The position numbers and the translations under genes were made by a program. This document shows, in pieces, positions 13,125-24,792 of a stretch of DNA of 64,000 bases. The first letter of the stretch is position 1. Every line of letters begins with the position of its first letter. The DNA comes from Galaxea fascicularis (lineage: Eukaryota; Cnidaria; Anthozoa; Scleractinia; Euphylliidae): positions 31,838,382 to 31,902,381 of the forward strand of contig OX419338.1 in the NCBI GenBank assembly GCA_948470475.1. The letters run 5' to 3'. Under the pieces are notes generated by a model. It was given only the letters and a program-made list of their open reading frames with translations, ran no database searches and was not told the DNA's origin.

Positions 13125-14780
13125 CCAAGAGTTTAAAAATCAGAGATAACTATTCTTTCAAGCTTGTATCTTTAACTTAATTCCGTGGAAAATGTTGTGA
13201 TAAATTAATAAATAGGAGTGTGCAAACTTCCATCTTAACACCCGGTGTTCGTGGACAAATGTTACACACAATGCAAACAAAAGAAAAAAAAAAACGAGTC
13301 AACTATGTATTGGTACCTGGGTATTAAGTATGCCATGCTGATGAGGCCCATCAAGGACGAATCAGCTTTCCATGACTGCTAATGCTCGGGCTCAAACTTT
13401 TTTCAGTTGGTATTTTTGAGGTGTAATGCCCGCTACCATGTGGCCATAGTGCCCAATGAGCGGCTTTCAGCTTACCTAAACACATGTGAGGTATTCTTTT
13501 CACTCTAAGCCACATCCCGAAAGCTTGACATTTTATATGCGTTGTAACCGGCTGGCTTTGCGATCCTTGCAGAAAAGTCCTTCAATTGTCGCATGAACGT
13601 CTGCGAAATGTAAGCTCTTTTAGCTGTCAAAACCAGTCGCTAATTACACTAATAGCAAAATTGTCTCAGGCTGCAAGGGATTGGACATAAAGTAAATCAC
13701 CCAATCATCCGTCAAAATACCTAACGTAGTATACGTCGACTATGGCTATGGTATACGAGTTTGATATATAAGGATGCACAGTTTAAGTAACTGCGTCATC
13801 ATTGATCCTCTCAGGAAATAATCAAAATGCCCATCAGATACGCATGCTTGAAATGTCATAAACTTATGGTGTAATAAGGGTAGAGGCAGTTTCGCAAAAA
13901 TCAATGACGTGAAATGTTAGGCCCAGCAAAGGCAAGTCAGTTGGGTTCGGGGAGAGTGACCGACACGAGGAAGGAAAACAAACGATCAAGAAAGAAACGG
14001 TCATTGCTTGGAGCGATTCGTCGCCATAGCAACGGGCGCTTAAGATGGAACGAGGTGGAAATAGGCTACTAGTCGTAATCAAAGTTTTTGGACGACGAGT
14101 ACACTGGGGCTTTTTAGAACGTCAACTGAAAAGTCCAATATTTTATGAAAATGCATTAACTTTCAAAAAGCTGGAGGCGTGCGTAGGGTGGAGAAGGTGG
14201 GAAGGAAGCGTGCGACAATTCGTGATACCATGGCCCTCTATTGGCAAAGTGTGCTTCAAATGCCGCTCTCACTTCAGACGCCATCTTTGAAAATTGTAAA
14301 ACATGGTTCGTATTGCCTCGCAACGGCGAGGATAGCCGCTAGGGCCCAGCCTACCAGAAAAGATGTTGATTTGAACGTTGAATCTGGTTAGAAAGACAAA
14401 TGTCGTTCAGCAAGTCGGATACACTCTTGCATGTCAGGATCGATCTTTAGTAACGAACGTTTCGTTGACTGTTGAATATTTCTTTCAATCTTGAACGATG
14501 TCTCAAATATTACACATAGATACTTTCAGCACTCGAAGATAAAATTCGTGTCCCCGCGCGGCCATGCAATATCGGATTCCTCGATCTGAAGAAATGTCTC
14601 CACTGGTATATACACTGATGTGCGCCAGAAATACTTCCTATTGAACAATGCACAGGTAAATACGCAAACATGGCAGCGGCAAGATTTTCATCAGAGGTTC
14701 TGCGAATGTTTTACGGGCCAGTCACGCGGGAGGTAACAGAAACCTGCCTTAACCACTAGAACCCGATTTGCTAGTGTATT
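13125..14780. other. Intergenic, no gene recognised
   Basis: Short unassignable open frames (for example 14045-14290, +). It may include the left flank of the Polinton relic, but no terminal inverted repeat could be matched. Confidence 0.3.
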
Positions 14781-17700
14781 ATGACCTGTTTTTTATTGGC
14801 CCAAAATAATTTTGAAGAATGGCTTCGTGTTTGGAAAATGAATGTGTCCAAAGAAAATGAAAACAATAAAGATCTTTTAGCGTTTGCAAGATACACGAAA
14901 GCAAAGTTAAAAAGCGTAAAAGTAAGTTTCGGGTTGAACGTAAAGTTTTCAATAGAAAGAGAAGGCGAAACGCAATACATGGAACATTATTTTCAAGAAA
15001 ATGAACCGCACGTTTTCATCAGACATGATAAAGAACTGATATAGAACAAGAATTCGATAGATTCGTTGAAAGAACAAAGGTAGAAATAGAGGCCTGGTCG
15101 GTTGAAAGGATCAGGATGGCTTCTCGAAATAAAGGTTGCATGCGTTAATGTTGCACACCATCAGCCACTGCGCGGAGGAACTTATTTGCCTCTTCCTGCC
15201 AATCTGACAAAAAAAGAAGGCCATCGTAAACGTGCGAAACAGAGACAACGAATGCCTGAAGTGGGCACTCAGAGCTGCTTTGTTTCCTCCAACGGATGGA
15301 AAGGACCTGCCAAGACCAAGCAAATATCCGGTTAAACGATGGCATTAACTATGAAGGCATCGTTTTTCCAACACGGGTAAAACAAATAGACAAGCTTGAT
15401 GCGCAAAACAGAAACCTCGCAATGAATGTCTTTGGCTGTGAAAATGATTGTGTGATAGTACACAGGATAAGTAGGAAGAATGTGCCGAGGATAAACATGA
15501 TGTTAATTGAGCCAGGTGAAAAGCAACACTATTTTTACGTAAGAAACTCAGCGTACTTCTGTTTGATAAAACAAAGAATAATAAAACATACTATTGCATG
15601 ATGTGCTTAACTGGTTTCAGAAGAGCGGACCGGACTTGCTCGAGAACCACAAAAAATATTGCAATAGAGTGAATGGCTGCAGGCCGACAAGGAAAAGCTA
15701 CCCTGAGAAGACAGAACAACACGAGTCATGTGACTTTTCATACACAGTTGTAACCAGTGGTTTAAAGAGGCTAAAACGCGGTCGAAGTGTTTTTTAAGAC
15801 ATTTCTACAGGAGGAGGTGGCATTAGGAGAAAGTTTGGCTCCACCAAAGCCGATTGTGATGACGGCAGAAGACTGGGGGAAATTCCAAAAATGCAACTGA
15901 ATGCCATATTTGTAACAAAAGTTTGAGAAAGGATCAATAGCCCATTTTATAGTTGTGTGTTGAGTGACCTGGCCTTTGAGTAAAAGCGAGGCTGGGGTGA
16001 CCTTGTTTTGATACAGACCTCACTGCTTTTCTCATGTAAATCATGTTGTTGTTATGCTAACTAGTCCACATTTGCACGAGAAAGACAGAGAGGTTTGTAT
16101 CAAAACAAGGTCACCCCCAGCCTCGCTTCTACTCAAAGGCTAGGTCACTCAACACACAACTGTAAAATGGGCTATTCTTAGACTCATTATCCGTTTGGAA
16201 CAATGCTGCAGACCGTTATCTCGGTCAAAGCCACAGAAAAAAAAATTTTTACGAGAAACAGAAAACAATTAATTTCAGGCTAAAAAAGATTAACAGACAT
16301 AAAAGACAAAAATGCTGCAACAAATCAGGAAAACTGTATTTTCTGCGAAAAACCTTTGCTTCAGAAAAACTACAGACACTGTCATATAACCGGCATCTAC
16401 AGCGGTGCGTCGCACAACGAATGCAATCTTAAATTACGTATAAACCTCAAAACGGCTCTAATGCCAGTTGTATTTCATAATCTGAGGGGCTATGACGCCC
16501 ACCATTTAATGCAAGAGATGTCGCAGCTGCAGAAAGAGGTGAAATACGCCGCCAACAACATGGGAAAACACATCACATTTTCAGTCGAAGGTCTACATTT
16601 CATCGACAGCTTGAACTTTCTGCAAGGAAGCCTGGATTCACTAGTAAGCGCAACACCAAAGGAGTCTAATATTAAAAATAACATAAACCGTTACAAAAGG
16701 CAGCGAAATGCTTAACAAAAAAGGAATCAATCCTTACGAGTACATGGACTTATGGGAGAGATTTAGCTTGCCAAGGCTGTCGGACAAAGAGAAGTTTTCC
16801 AGCGAGCTAAACTGACGACGAGCACATAACAGATGAAGAGTACGCGCACGCGCAGAGGGTCTGGCAGGCTTTTGAGTGTAAAACGCTGGGCGACCACCAC
16901 GATCTTTACATGAAAAAGTCGCACTGCTGGTGGATGTTTTTGAGAACTTCCGAAACCTGTGACAAGAGCAGTACGGGGTACACCCGGAGCATTATTACAC
17001 CACGCCAGGCCTGAGCTGGGACGCGCTCTTGAAAAAGACGGGAGTTCAACTGCAGCTCCTGACTGACCTTGAAATGCGTCTCTTCGTGGAAAGGGGAATG
17101 CGGGGTGAAATCTCAATGGTAAGCAAGATATACGCCACGATGTAAACGACTATGATCCCAGCAAACTGAAAAATTTCATCGTGTATCTCGACGCAAACAA
17201 CCTTTACGGATGGGCAATGAACAAGCCACTTCCGAAAAGAGATTTCAAATGGAAACGTTTCATGCCCACAGAAGACGAAGCACTTAACAAAAAAGACCCC
17301 GCAAAAAAATGGGTGGATTCTTAAGGTGATCTTAAATATCCAACCGAACTGCATAAAGAGCACAACAGCTATCCCCTGGCACCGGGGAAAAAGGTTGTGA
17401 AAAAGGAAAGGATGTCGCACTAACAAAAGAGTTTGATATAAACGACCTGGAGCTGAAACCTCCGGACAACGAGAAGCTGCTGCTGATGCTTGAGGACAAA
17501 AACAATTATGTTGTGCATTACAGAAACTAACAGTTTTATCTGAAGCAGGGTTTGAAACTGAAACGCGGACACAGGGTGCTGGAGTTCGAACAAGAATGCT
17601 GGATCGAGCCATACATTCGGATGAATACAGAATTCAAGAAAAACGCAAAGAGCGACTTTGAAAAGAACTTTTACAAGCTTACGAACAACTCCGTTTTCGG

Positions 17701-18490
17701 CAAAACCATGAAAAACCTGCGTAACCGTGTTGACATAAAAATAGTGCGCAGCAATGAGACAGACAAAATAAGACGCTTGGTTGCCAGCCCTTTGTACTAA
17801 ACGCATGTTATGATTTCAAACGACCTGGTCGGAATTGATATGCACAAAAGATCTAGAAAGCTCACTCTCAACAAACCTGTCTACACCGGGATGACGATCC
17901 TTGACAACAGCAAGATCCTGATGTATGACTTTTTCTACAACGAGCTAAAAAAACAATGCGGCCCAAGGTGCGAACTCTTGTACACAGACACCGACAGCGT
18001 TCCTCTTGAGATCAAAACGAATGACGTCTGCAAAGACATCGAATCAAACAAAAATCTGTACGATAAGAGAGACTACCCGAAAGAGCATCCACTGCACTCA
18101 AACGCCAACAAAAAGGTCTTGGGCAAAGTGAAAGACGAATGTGCCAGAGACCCCATAGCAGAGTGTACTCGATCTTGCAGGCAGACGGAAAAACATATCG
18201 AAAAAGCGAAGGGTGTAAAAAAGAGGGTTGTCAAGAAACAAATAATGCATGAACAGTACAAAGAAACGCTTTTTGGTACGAAAAAGTTATAGCATGGAAT
18301 GAACATTCTTCGAAGCAAGGGGCATGAGATCTATGGCATGCATGTTAACAAAATTTCACTTTCCTCATTTGATTCAAAGCGATGGATAGCAGATGATGGA
18401 ATCCATACAAATGCTTACGGGTACATGCCTAAATTAACACTGGGGGACGCTGAAATTGAAGAAGGTTTAGAATTGCTGCTCGGGCGGTAG
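14781..18490 (+). pseudogene. Polinton/Maverick-type family-B DNA polymerase, decayed
   Basis: Pieces of a protein-primed type B DNA polymerase lie in order over 3.7 kb. The N-terminal region is at 14781-15335; a conserved linker (NDGINYEGI... KQIDKLDAQN) at about 15330-15400; a Cys/His and exonuclease-side block with VVFHNLRGYDAHHLMQ at 16356-16560; polymerase motif A (YLDANNLYGWAM) at about 17180; motif B ([14 protein letters not shown]) at about 17680; and motif C (YTDTDS) at about 17980. The C-terminal part continues to 18490. The frame is broken many times by stops and frameshifts (for instance between 17800 and 17810, and at 18290), and a 235-base MITE (15939-16173) is inserted. It cannot make an active enzyme. 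Known Polintons/Mavericks and the related adintoviruses pair this polymerase with an rve-type integrase, found next door on the other strand. Capsid and ATPase genes were not seen. Confidence 0.85.
15939..16173. mobile_element. MITE with long terminal inverted repeats, TA-flanked, nested in the polymerase
   Basis: The ends agcccattttatagttgtgt (15939-) and acacaactgtaaaatgggct (to 16173) are inverted copies extending about 80 bases each, with few mismatches. Each end abuts a TA, the target duplication expected of Tc1/mariner-like elements. No coding capacity. Its position shows that the polymerase was already present, and probably dead, when it jumped in. Confidence 0.75.
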
Positions 18491-18510
18491 CTCTGTGTTT
18501 GGAGGGACAA

Positions 18511-19395
18511 CTAACAATTCTTCACGAACGAACCCTGCTTTGGGCGTTCGTGTAAGTAATACAGTACAGGCTTATTTGGTTTAATAACAGACCTTTCAAT
18601 GCTGTAAACTTTCAAAGACCAAATTGGATCTGTGGCTCTTTTTACACCACCTTCCGGAATCAAATACCAGACATTTACGAGAGAGGGGAGCTTTTTTTCC
18701 CTTTGCCCAACAGGGCTCAAATAAGGTGTCGATGGCTTTGCAGCAACAGCGTTTTCTTTGATAACAACTGCGGGTTTCTTTCCGGTAAGGTTTGTTTAGA
18801 GCGGCAACAACTTCGGGTAGCCTTTTCTACTACGCGGTCAACTGCTGGCCCTCAGGGAGTCGCATTTCAACGGCGTACTGGTGCCTGAACAGGCGTTTAG
18901 CCAGGGTGCGTATGAAACGTTGAACAATGGCCTGGTCTAGGTGAATTTCAGTATGCCCGCGCCGCATATTTGTTTTGTGGTTTTTCATCTCTTTTGTAAC
19001 AGCGCCCATGAACTCGCGCCTGGGGTCACCTTGCTGTATTTGAGGCCATTTCAGAGGCCCGCACTTTTAAATCTTCTGAAAGGCCTGGGTGCCCTCATCA
19101 GAGTTATTCGAGGTCAAGGGTCTGGCCTCTTTATAGCGGCTGACCGCGTCGGTAACCATCACCTTTGCACCCGCGGGGCAGTTTGTCCTGCAGCAGAAAA
19201 AGGTCCGCTTGGTGGACCGTGTTGGATGTGGAAACTTCGAATTTCGGCCTAGGTATGCACCGCGGCGCGGGGAGGTAGATGTGACAAAGCGCCTGCTCGG
19301 CCAACCACTTTTTTTGCGGTGTCCTCCGGGACCTTGGCCAAGAGCGTTTTTCATAGATTGAGACCAATATTTGCTGTCTGAACTGAAGACGCTCT
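18511..19395 (-). pseudogene. Polinton-type retroviral-like integrase (rve), decayed
   Basis: Read on the minus strand from about 19395 down, the text follows the rve integrase seen in Polintons. There is an upstream segment (WLAEQALCHIYLPAPR), a core with SRYKEARPLTS and KCGPLKWPQI, a REFMGAVTKEMKNHKT block, and RRGHTEIHLDQAIVQRFIRT around 18900-18990. The C-terminal SH3-like part has RATDPIWSLKVYSIERSV and PVLYYL (about 18550-18640). Frameshifts and at least one stop interrupt it. In intact elements this enzyme inserts the element DNA. It lies tail to tail with the polymerase, with only about 20 bases between the two recognisable ends, so both belong to one relic. Confidence 0.75.
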
Positions 19396-20022
19396 TAAAT
19401 AGCCTGGCCCAGATTTATAACAAATTTCCCCTGTTGCTGCATGGTTTTGTTCTTGTTAGCCTTCGGGTGTTTCACTAGAAAAGGTATCCACGCTTTGTTT
19501 TGAGCGGTTTTTGTAATTTTTTCAGCTTAATATCTCGAAATACTCCCTATTCCACTTTTCAAAATAAACAAAAAATCACGCTTAATGCTTTGATTTAATT
19601 TCTGCCACGATTAATTTTGTCGGCATTTTCACTCCTATTATCTGACTTTTTTGACGTTTCACGGCTGACGGTTAACCCCATTGAGACCTTCTATTGTATT
19701 TTCCTAGTTTTTGTATCACACCTATTCCACTATCAAAGATAGTGTATCAAAGATGGATGAACTTTCATCCGAAACACGTAATAACGTTAAAAAGGCCCTT
19801 ACTTTTCTTATGAAAAAGGGCTATTGTTTTGTAAACTAGCACCCTTAAAACATCTCAGCACAATTGAATAACATCATTCCTGGTTGTTCCAATTTAATTC
19901 ACAATACATAGGTGTTGCAAATGATACAAAGTAAGCTCAACCTTGCGATAAAAGCCTAGGCTACACTAAAAGCTATTTCTGAAAAAAGGCCTCAAAAGTT
20001 CATTCAAATACTCTTTACAAGA

Positions 20023-20225
20023 AATAGGAATTTCGGAATTACCTCAGGCCTCTTTATTATAAAAGCGAGTCTTGGTGCTCATCCTTTCATATGGAAATCA
20101 ATTTTCATTCACATGAAAATGAGTTTAATTTGCGTATGAATGAAAATTGATTTGCACATGAAAGGATGAGCATCAAGACTCGCCTTGAAAAAGAAGCCTG
20201 AAGTAATTCGGAAATGGCCTATTCG
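20023..20225. mobile_element. Foldback MITE, about 200 bp
   Basis: The left arm from about 20023 (aataggaatttcggaattac) and the right arm to about 20225 (gtaattcggaaatggcctatt) are inverted copies that continue inward through gcgagtcttggtgctcatcc / ggatgagcatcaagactcgc. Almost the whole element folds back. No coding capacity. Confidence 0.7.
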
Positions 20226-20746
20226 ACGGACCTAAGGTCACGTGACAACCAAGATTCGCCTCACTAATTCTTCTTACCTTTTGTGCTTCACGCATGCGCC
20301 TCGCAATAAAATAGTGTTTACACTCATGTGACTTTCACTCATATTGGTTTACTGAAACAAAAGAAGCTATTTGCATAAAAATAGAATGCAATTCCCTGAG
20401 GTTTAGTTTTGGACACCAACATGGCCGCCGTTTCTTTGTTTTGGGACACCAACATGGTCGCTGTGACGTCAAGTGAAATTACAAAGGAGAACACTGTCAG
20501 CCATTAAAAAAAAATGAAACTATTCGAAATGCCGTTTCCTCCTTTTTATATACTTTTTTGTTCAGATAGAATTTATCTTAAACTGATCTCGTCAAAAAAC
20601 AACAAGTATTAAATCTATTTGATTAGAGAAACAGGAACAAATATTTCCGCAATTCAAGTCCGAGTGCGTTGTAAATGGCCTCCTTCACAAAACAGTCGCT
20701 TCCGTCCGATTGCAACCTCTTGCCGGGAAAACGTTAAGTGTTTGTC

Positions 20747-20955
20747 TCTTTATCATCATTATTTTTTTAAATATCCCACAGATTTCCAAGCATTTTCTGG
20801 AATGGCACGAATTAGCAAGCTACATAATTAAAATCGGAGAAGGGCTCATTGTCTTATCATCATCATTATTTTTTTTAAATACCCCACAGATTTCCTAGCA
20901 TTTTAAAGGGATAGCACGAATTAGCAAGCGACATAATTAAAATCGGAGAAGGGCT
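20747..20955. repeat. Tandem repeat, two units of about 108 bp
   Basis: Unit 1 (about 20747-20846) and unit 2 (about 20857-20955) share atcatcatta, cccacagatttcc, gcacgaattagcaag and aaaatcggagaagggct, with small differences. A weaker third copy may lie at 21025-21075. Non-coding. Confidence 0.7.
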
Positions 20956-20959
20956 TCCC

Positions 20960-22072
20960 TCTGCTACCCTCGGATCAGCACGGCAACGTTAAGTAACCAG
21001 ACATAACATCATCTGTTTTGAAATATCACGCAGTTTTTCTTCAGCGGGATGACGCAAATTACAAACTTTTCCCTTAGCGACACAATAGAATTAGTAAAGG
21101 TCTTCCCTGGGCTGCTTTCAAGAACAGTTTGGCAAAAATATCAAACAGCATGAAACACATAGCTGACCTTTTTTGTTTTTCGTTTTTATTTTTGTACCGT
21201 ATCCCCCGTGTTTCCTAACACCATTACGTGTGACCGGTGGCAGTCAGAGTGAAAAAACAAAGGCGCGATATCATCAGGATCTTACTCGTTTTTGGTGGTA
21301 AAGAAAGGCGATTTATTGCCCTCAAATCAAAATTTTTAGCAAGTCATTTTGGAGTTACAGGAGAAGCCAGTCAATGCACCCGTTTTACTTGGAAGAATGT
21401 TATAAAAAGTGAATCAGTTATTCTATTTCGAAGCAAAATGCCAGAAATTTATAGAAACCTAAACCGACAAAACATAACTTCGCTATAAATCAATAGGCAA
21501 ATGCGAGTGGACTAATTATCTTAAGTTATGTAACAAAAATTAGATAAAAAGAAAAATATTCACCGAAATTCGTGAACAACTGAATTGCTACCAAGTCGGT
21601 GGGCACGCCTAAGATTGGAGAGAAGAGGATGTCAATCCGGCGACGAGTTAAATAACACAGCAGTGAATTTTACAGGAAACAAGGTCTTTCAGTGAAAGGT
21701 TTGTGACTGATTCTTCATAGATAAAAAAAAAGCAAAAATAGCAAACTTTATGTCCAGTTTTTCAATCCAAGTATATGGCAAAATACAATACTTAGGAGCA
21801 CCCAAAAATAAATCTATATATTAACAAAACAAATGGTTACGAACTTAGACAGGTAAAGAACATTTATTTCAACAAACAAATTTCAATCAGTTTTCATGTA
21901 AGAAATCGCAGAGAAGCAATCATTCTCCCAAACTATTCATGCCTTTCTGAGAATTCCGTCTAATATTTATTCATTTCATGTGGAAGAACCGGCATATGAG
22001 GCTCTTATTTTCCCATGGGAAGATGAAATGGTTCTTACATAAAGCATCATAAGAGAAAAAAATGATCATTAT
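20960..22072. other. Intergenic, no gene recognised
   Basis: Contains an 83-codon open frame (21237-21488, +) that matches nothing I know. Nothing else is supportable. Confidence 0.3.
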
Positions 22073-22425
22073 TGGCCGTTTTTATAACAGAGACGCATTA
22101 TCCGTCTGACCGACCTTCGTCTGGTCATGCGTCTCCAGTATAAAGACGGGCACAAGATGCATTAGGCGTCTAGACGAACTATCCTTCGTAATTCGTCTTG
22201 AACGACGAATTTCGAGCGAGAGTTCGTCTGGATGCATAAGTCGTCTTGTGCCCGTCTTTACACTGGAGACGCCGCATAACCAGACGAAGTACACATGTTT
22301 CCCCAAAGTCGTCCAGACGGATAATGCGTCTCATATAGTTAGTCCCGTCTTTACAATAGTCGGATAAAATGGAAGACGGATTAGTCGTCTGGACGGATAA
22401 TGCGTCTCTAGTATAAAAACGGCCA
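22073..22425. mobile_element. MITE with nested palindromes
   Basis: The terminal repeats ggccgtttttat (from 22074) and ataaaaacggcc (to 22424) continue with gacgcattatccgtct and its reverse complement. The interior has a second large palindrome around gtctccagtataaagacggg / cccgtctttacactggagac (about 22133-22270). The motif gacggataatgcgtct recurs near 22318 and 22394. ATT flanks both ends and may be a 3-bp target duplication. Confidence 0.7.
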
Positions 22426-23133
22426 TTGAATCAAATGGTCAATGTCCAGCAAACGTACACTTAGGGGAAACTGTTTTGTGGAGCGTGTAGCAGCAAAGCT
22501 TGATTTAAATATCATCTTTGAAAGGTCAATAGCCTCCGCTGTTATCCACTAAAGCTTGTGCAAGCAGGAGATAAAAGGACACAAAAAGATACAAAGTGGC
22601 CTCATGCGTAAGACATTTGACTCTTTCATATCACATCAAAAGAGAAAGATGTGGCATTAGGAAAAGGTCAACATTTGAGAATTATGCGCGGGGTTGGATT
22701 GTTAAGGATTCGACTTCTTTTCCGGTTTAATAAAAGGAACCTTAAACATCAATGTAAAATTTGGAACGTTTTCCAGCATGGTATATTTTTTTTTCTTTAA
22801 GTGAATAAGTCAGCTCTACCACTTCTCTGTTTAAAAAAATCAGTAAAATCATACATGAGTGACAATTATGGGAAGATTGCGCATTCGGCAATTCATGGAT
22901 AGCACATAAAAACTGTATCGTCTGAACCCTTAACCGATTTTCACTCTCATTTACTCAGAAAAGGCGATACGGCAACCGTTCGTATCTCACAGGAAGGATA
23001 GACCTCTAAACGACCTAACCCTGCGAGCGCCAGCTGGAAGGCAACAAGAGAGTGAAGCCCTAGCTCTCTCACTTGCACAGCCTGAATCACGAACAAATTA
23101 ACAAATAGATTCCATGTTGTCATGCGTCTGCTG

Positions 23134-23250
23134 AGAAATAGATCACAGATGACGTCAAAATGTGGTAAGAAGAAAACATAGGCGCATGAGGCGATAGCCG
23201 AGTGTGTCACTGTTGTTCTTACCACATTTTGACCTCTTCTGTGATCTGTT
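23134..23250. repeat. Short hairpin element
   Basis: The arms 23134-23168 and 23215-23250 are inverted copies (gatcacagatgacgtcaaaa, then tgtggtaagaa). The right arm abuts the next MITE directly. Confidence 0.6.
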
Positions 23251-23251
23251 A

Positions 23252-23730
23252 GGGAGTTTACGATTGACGACTTCGTTTACAACGACAACTTCAGGTGGCG
23301 CCATAGATGAGTCGCCGTCGCTGGCCACTGTTTACTTTCAGTACCAGCTGGGTGTTTGGAACGATGACGTCGGACACGATTCCCGCTCAACCAGCCATCA
23401 CATTACTTTAGAAAACAATTTTGAAGTTTTAAACTTATAAATGTGAAAACTGGGTAAACTTAACAGACTACCCAATTTTTCTAGACACGGAATATAAATA
23501 AAGCTCGTGCTAGAGAAACAAACAGGCGGAAATTTTCACATATACTGACAGAACATCTATTTTTCAGTACTGGCCAACTGAACCGAAAAAAATACGGAAA
23601 GGTGCTTCGAAGAAGACTTCAAAACACTTCTTTTCAATTCGTCGCCGGCTTGAAAACGTCGCGTGAAATGACGTAACATCCGGTAGCGCATAGGTATAGT
23701 CGCCTTCGAAGTCATCAGTCGTAAACTCCC
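23252..23730. mobile_element. MITE with TA-flanked terminal inverted repeats
   Basis: gggagtttacgattgacgac (from 23252) and its near reverse complement ending gtcgtaaactccc (to 23730) bound 479 non-coding bases. TA lies next to both ends (..TTAGGGAG / CTCCCTATT..). This suggests TA target choice, as in Tc1/mariner-like elements. Confidence 0.65.
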
Positions 23731-24650
23731 TATTACTGAGCACACGCACGGCAACATGGAATTTGTTATATATATAATAAACAAACATTTTGTGGCTTGT
23801 TTTGTGGCGCTCGACTGAGACTGCTCGAGTATTTTTGTGGCTACTGCTTCCAGAGAAGCAGAGGATGAAGCTCTGTGGAGCTCAAAGTATAAAGATATAA
23901 TCCTAAAGATTAACCGGCGATAAAATAGGACAACATATGATTGTTTTGCGTTGGAGCTTCTTTGATTTCCAAAACAAGGAAGATGGCTACAGGACGGTAT
24001 GTGGTGTTTTCGTTTTGAAATTTTTGACTGATCATTTGAAATACTGCAAGTACATTTGAAAATTCACATTGCTTTGACTATGAAGAATCAACTTTTATTC
24101 ATTGTTCATTTTTGAGCAGCAGCCACATACAGTCCTCGACTTTCTACAAAGATACGTGTATTTTGCTTTCTTTTTCTTGTTTTTGGAATTTGTCCACAGC
24201 GTTTTTCTACGTCTTCATTCGCCCAATCTGGTGGAATGTCCTCTAAATTTTCAAACTTTCCGCCATTTTAAAAAGAAAAACAGAGGGGAAAGGATATGTC
24301 ATATGTGCGTCTGTCCTCTTGTAGATCATAAGTAAGAACTAATCAAAATGCATGCATAATTCAGCTTATTATATAAAACAAAACTATAAGCATACTTAAT
24401 GCAAATACTTGACAGTTTTACTTTCAGAAGGACACTTAAGAGAGCTGCTATTGCAATCTGTCTCCTCAAATAAAAAACGACTTGAGACTTAGTTGCTCCT
24501 TAAAAGCCAGAACGTAGAATAGAGGCTGACTTCAGGACTCTATTTAATCCCATAAAATGAACATGTTTCTGGGCAACTGTAGATATGAAATGTCCTTTCT
24601 GCAATGGAGACATCATGCCTCACTTGTCTTTTATCTTTGTCTTTCATCAG

Positions 24651-24792
24651 ATCCACATATACTCTTTTCTGAGATAAGGGAGCTTGAATTCTCTACCAGC
24701 GTTTACGCAGGGGTTAAGTTAAGAAGATAGCCACACAGTCGAGACTTTAAGATTGAAATTCTATGTTAACCAGTTCTTTGCCCTTTCAAATC
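24651..24792 (+). promoter_or_regulatory. Putative 5' UTR exon of opsin 1 with splice acceptor
   Basis: A strong pyrimidine tract ending in AG (ttatctttgtctttcatcag, to 24650) lies 142 bases before the preferred start codon. It is a likely acceptor of a 5' UTR intron. Opsin 2 has a similar acceptor before its start. No upstream UTR exon was identified. Confidence 0.35.

Noticed and set aside
17046..17806. Long minus-strand open frames over the polymerase relic
   Set aside because: They are antisense shadows of the polymerase text, which matches its family motif by motif on the plus strand.
22082..22306. 74-codon minus-strand open frame with repeated RRLMH
   Set aside because: It arises from the nested palindromes of a MITE.
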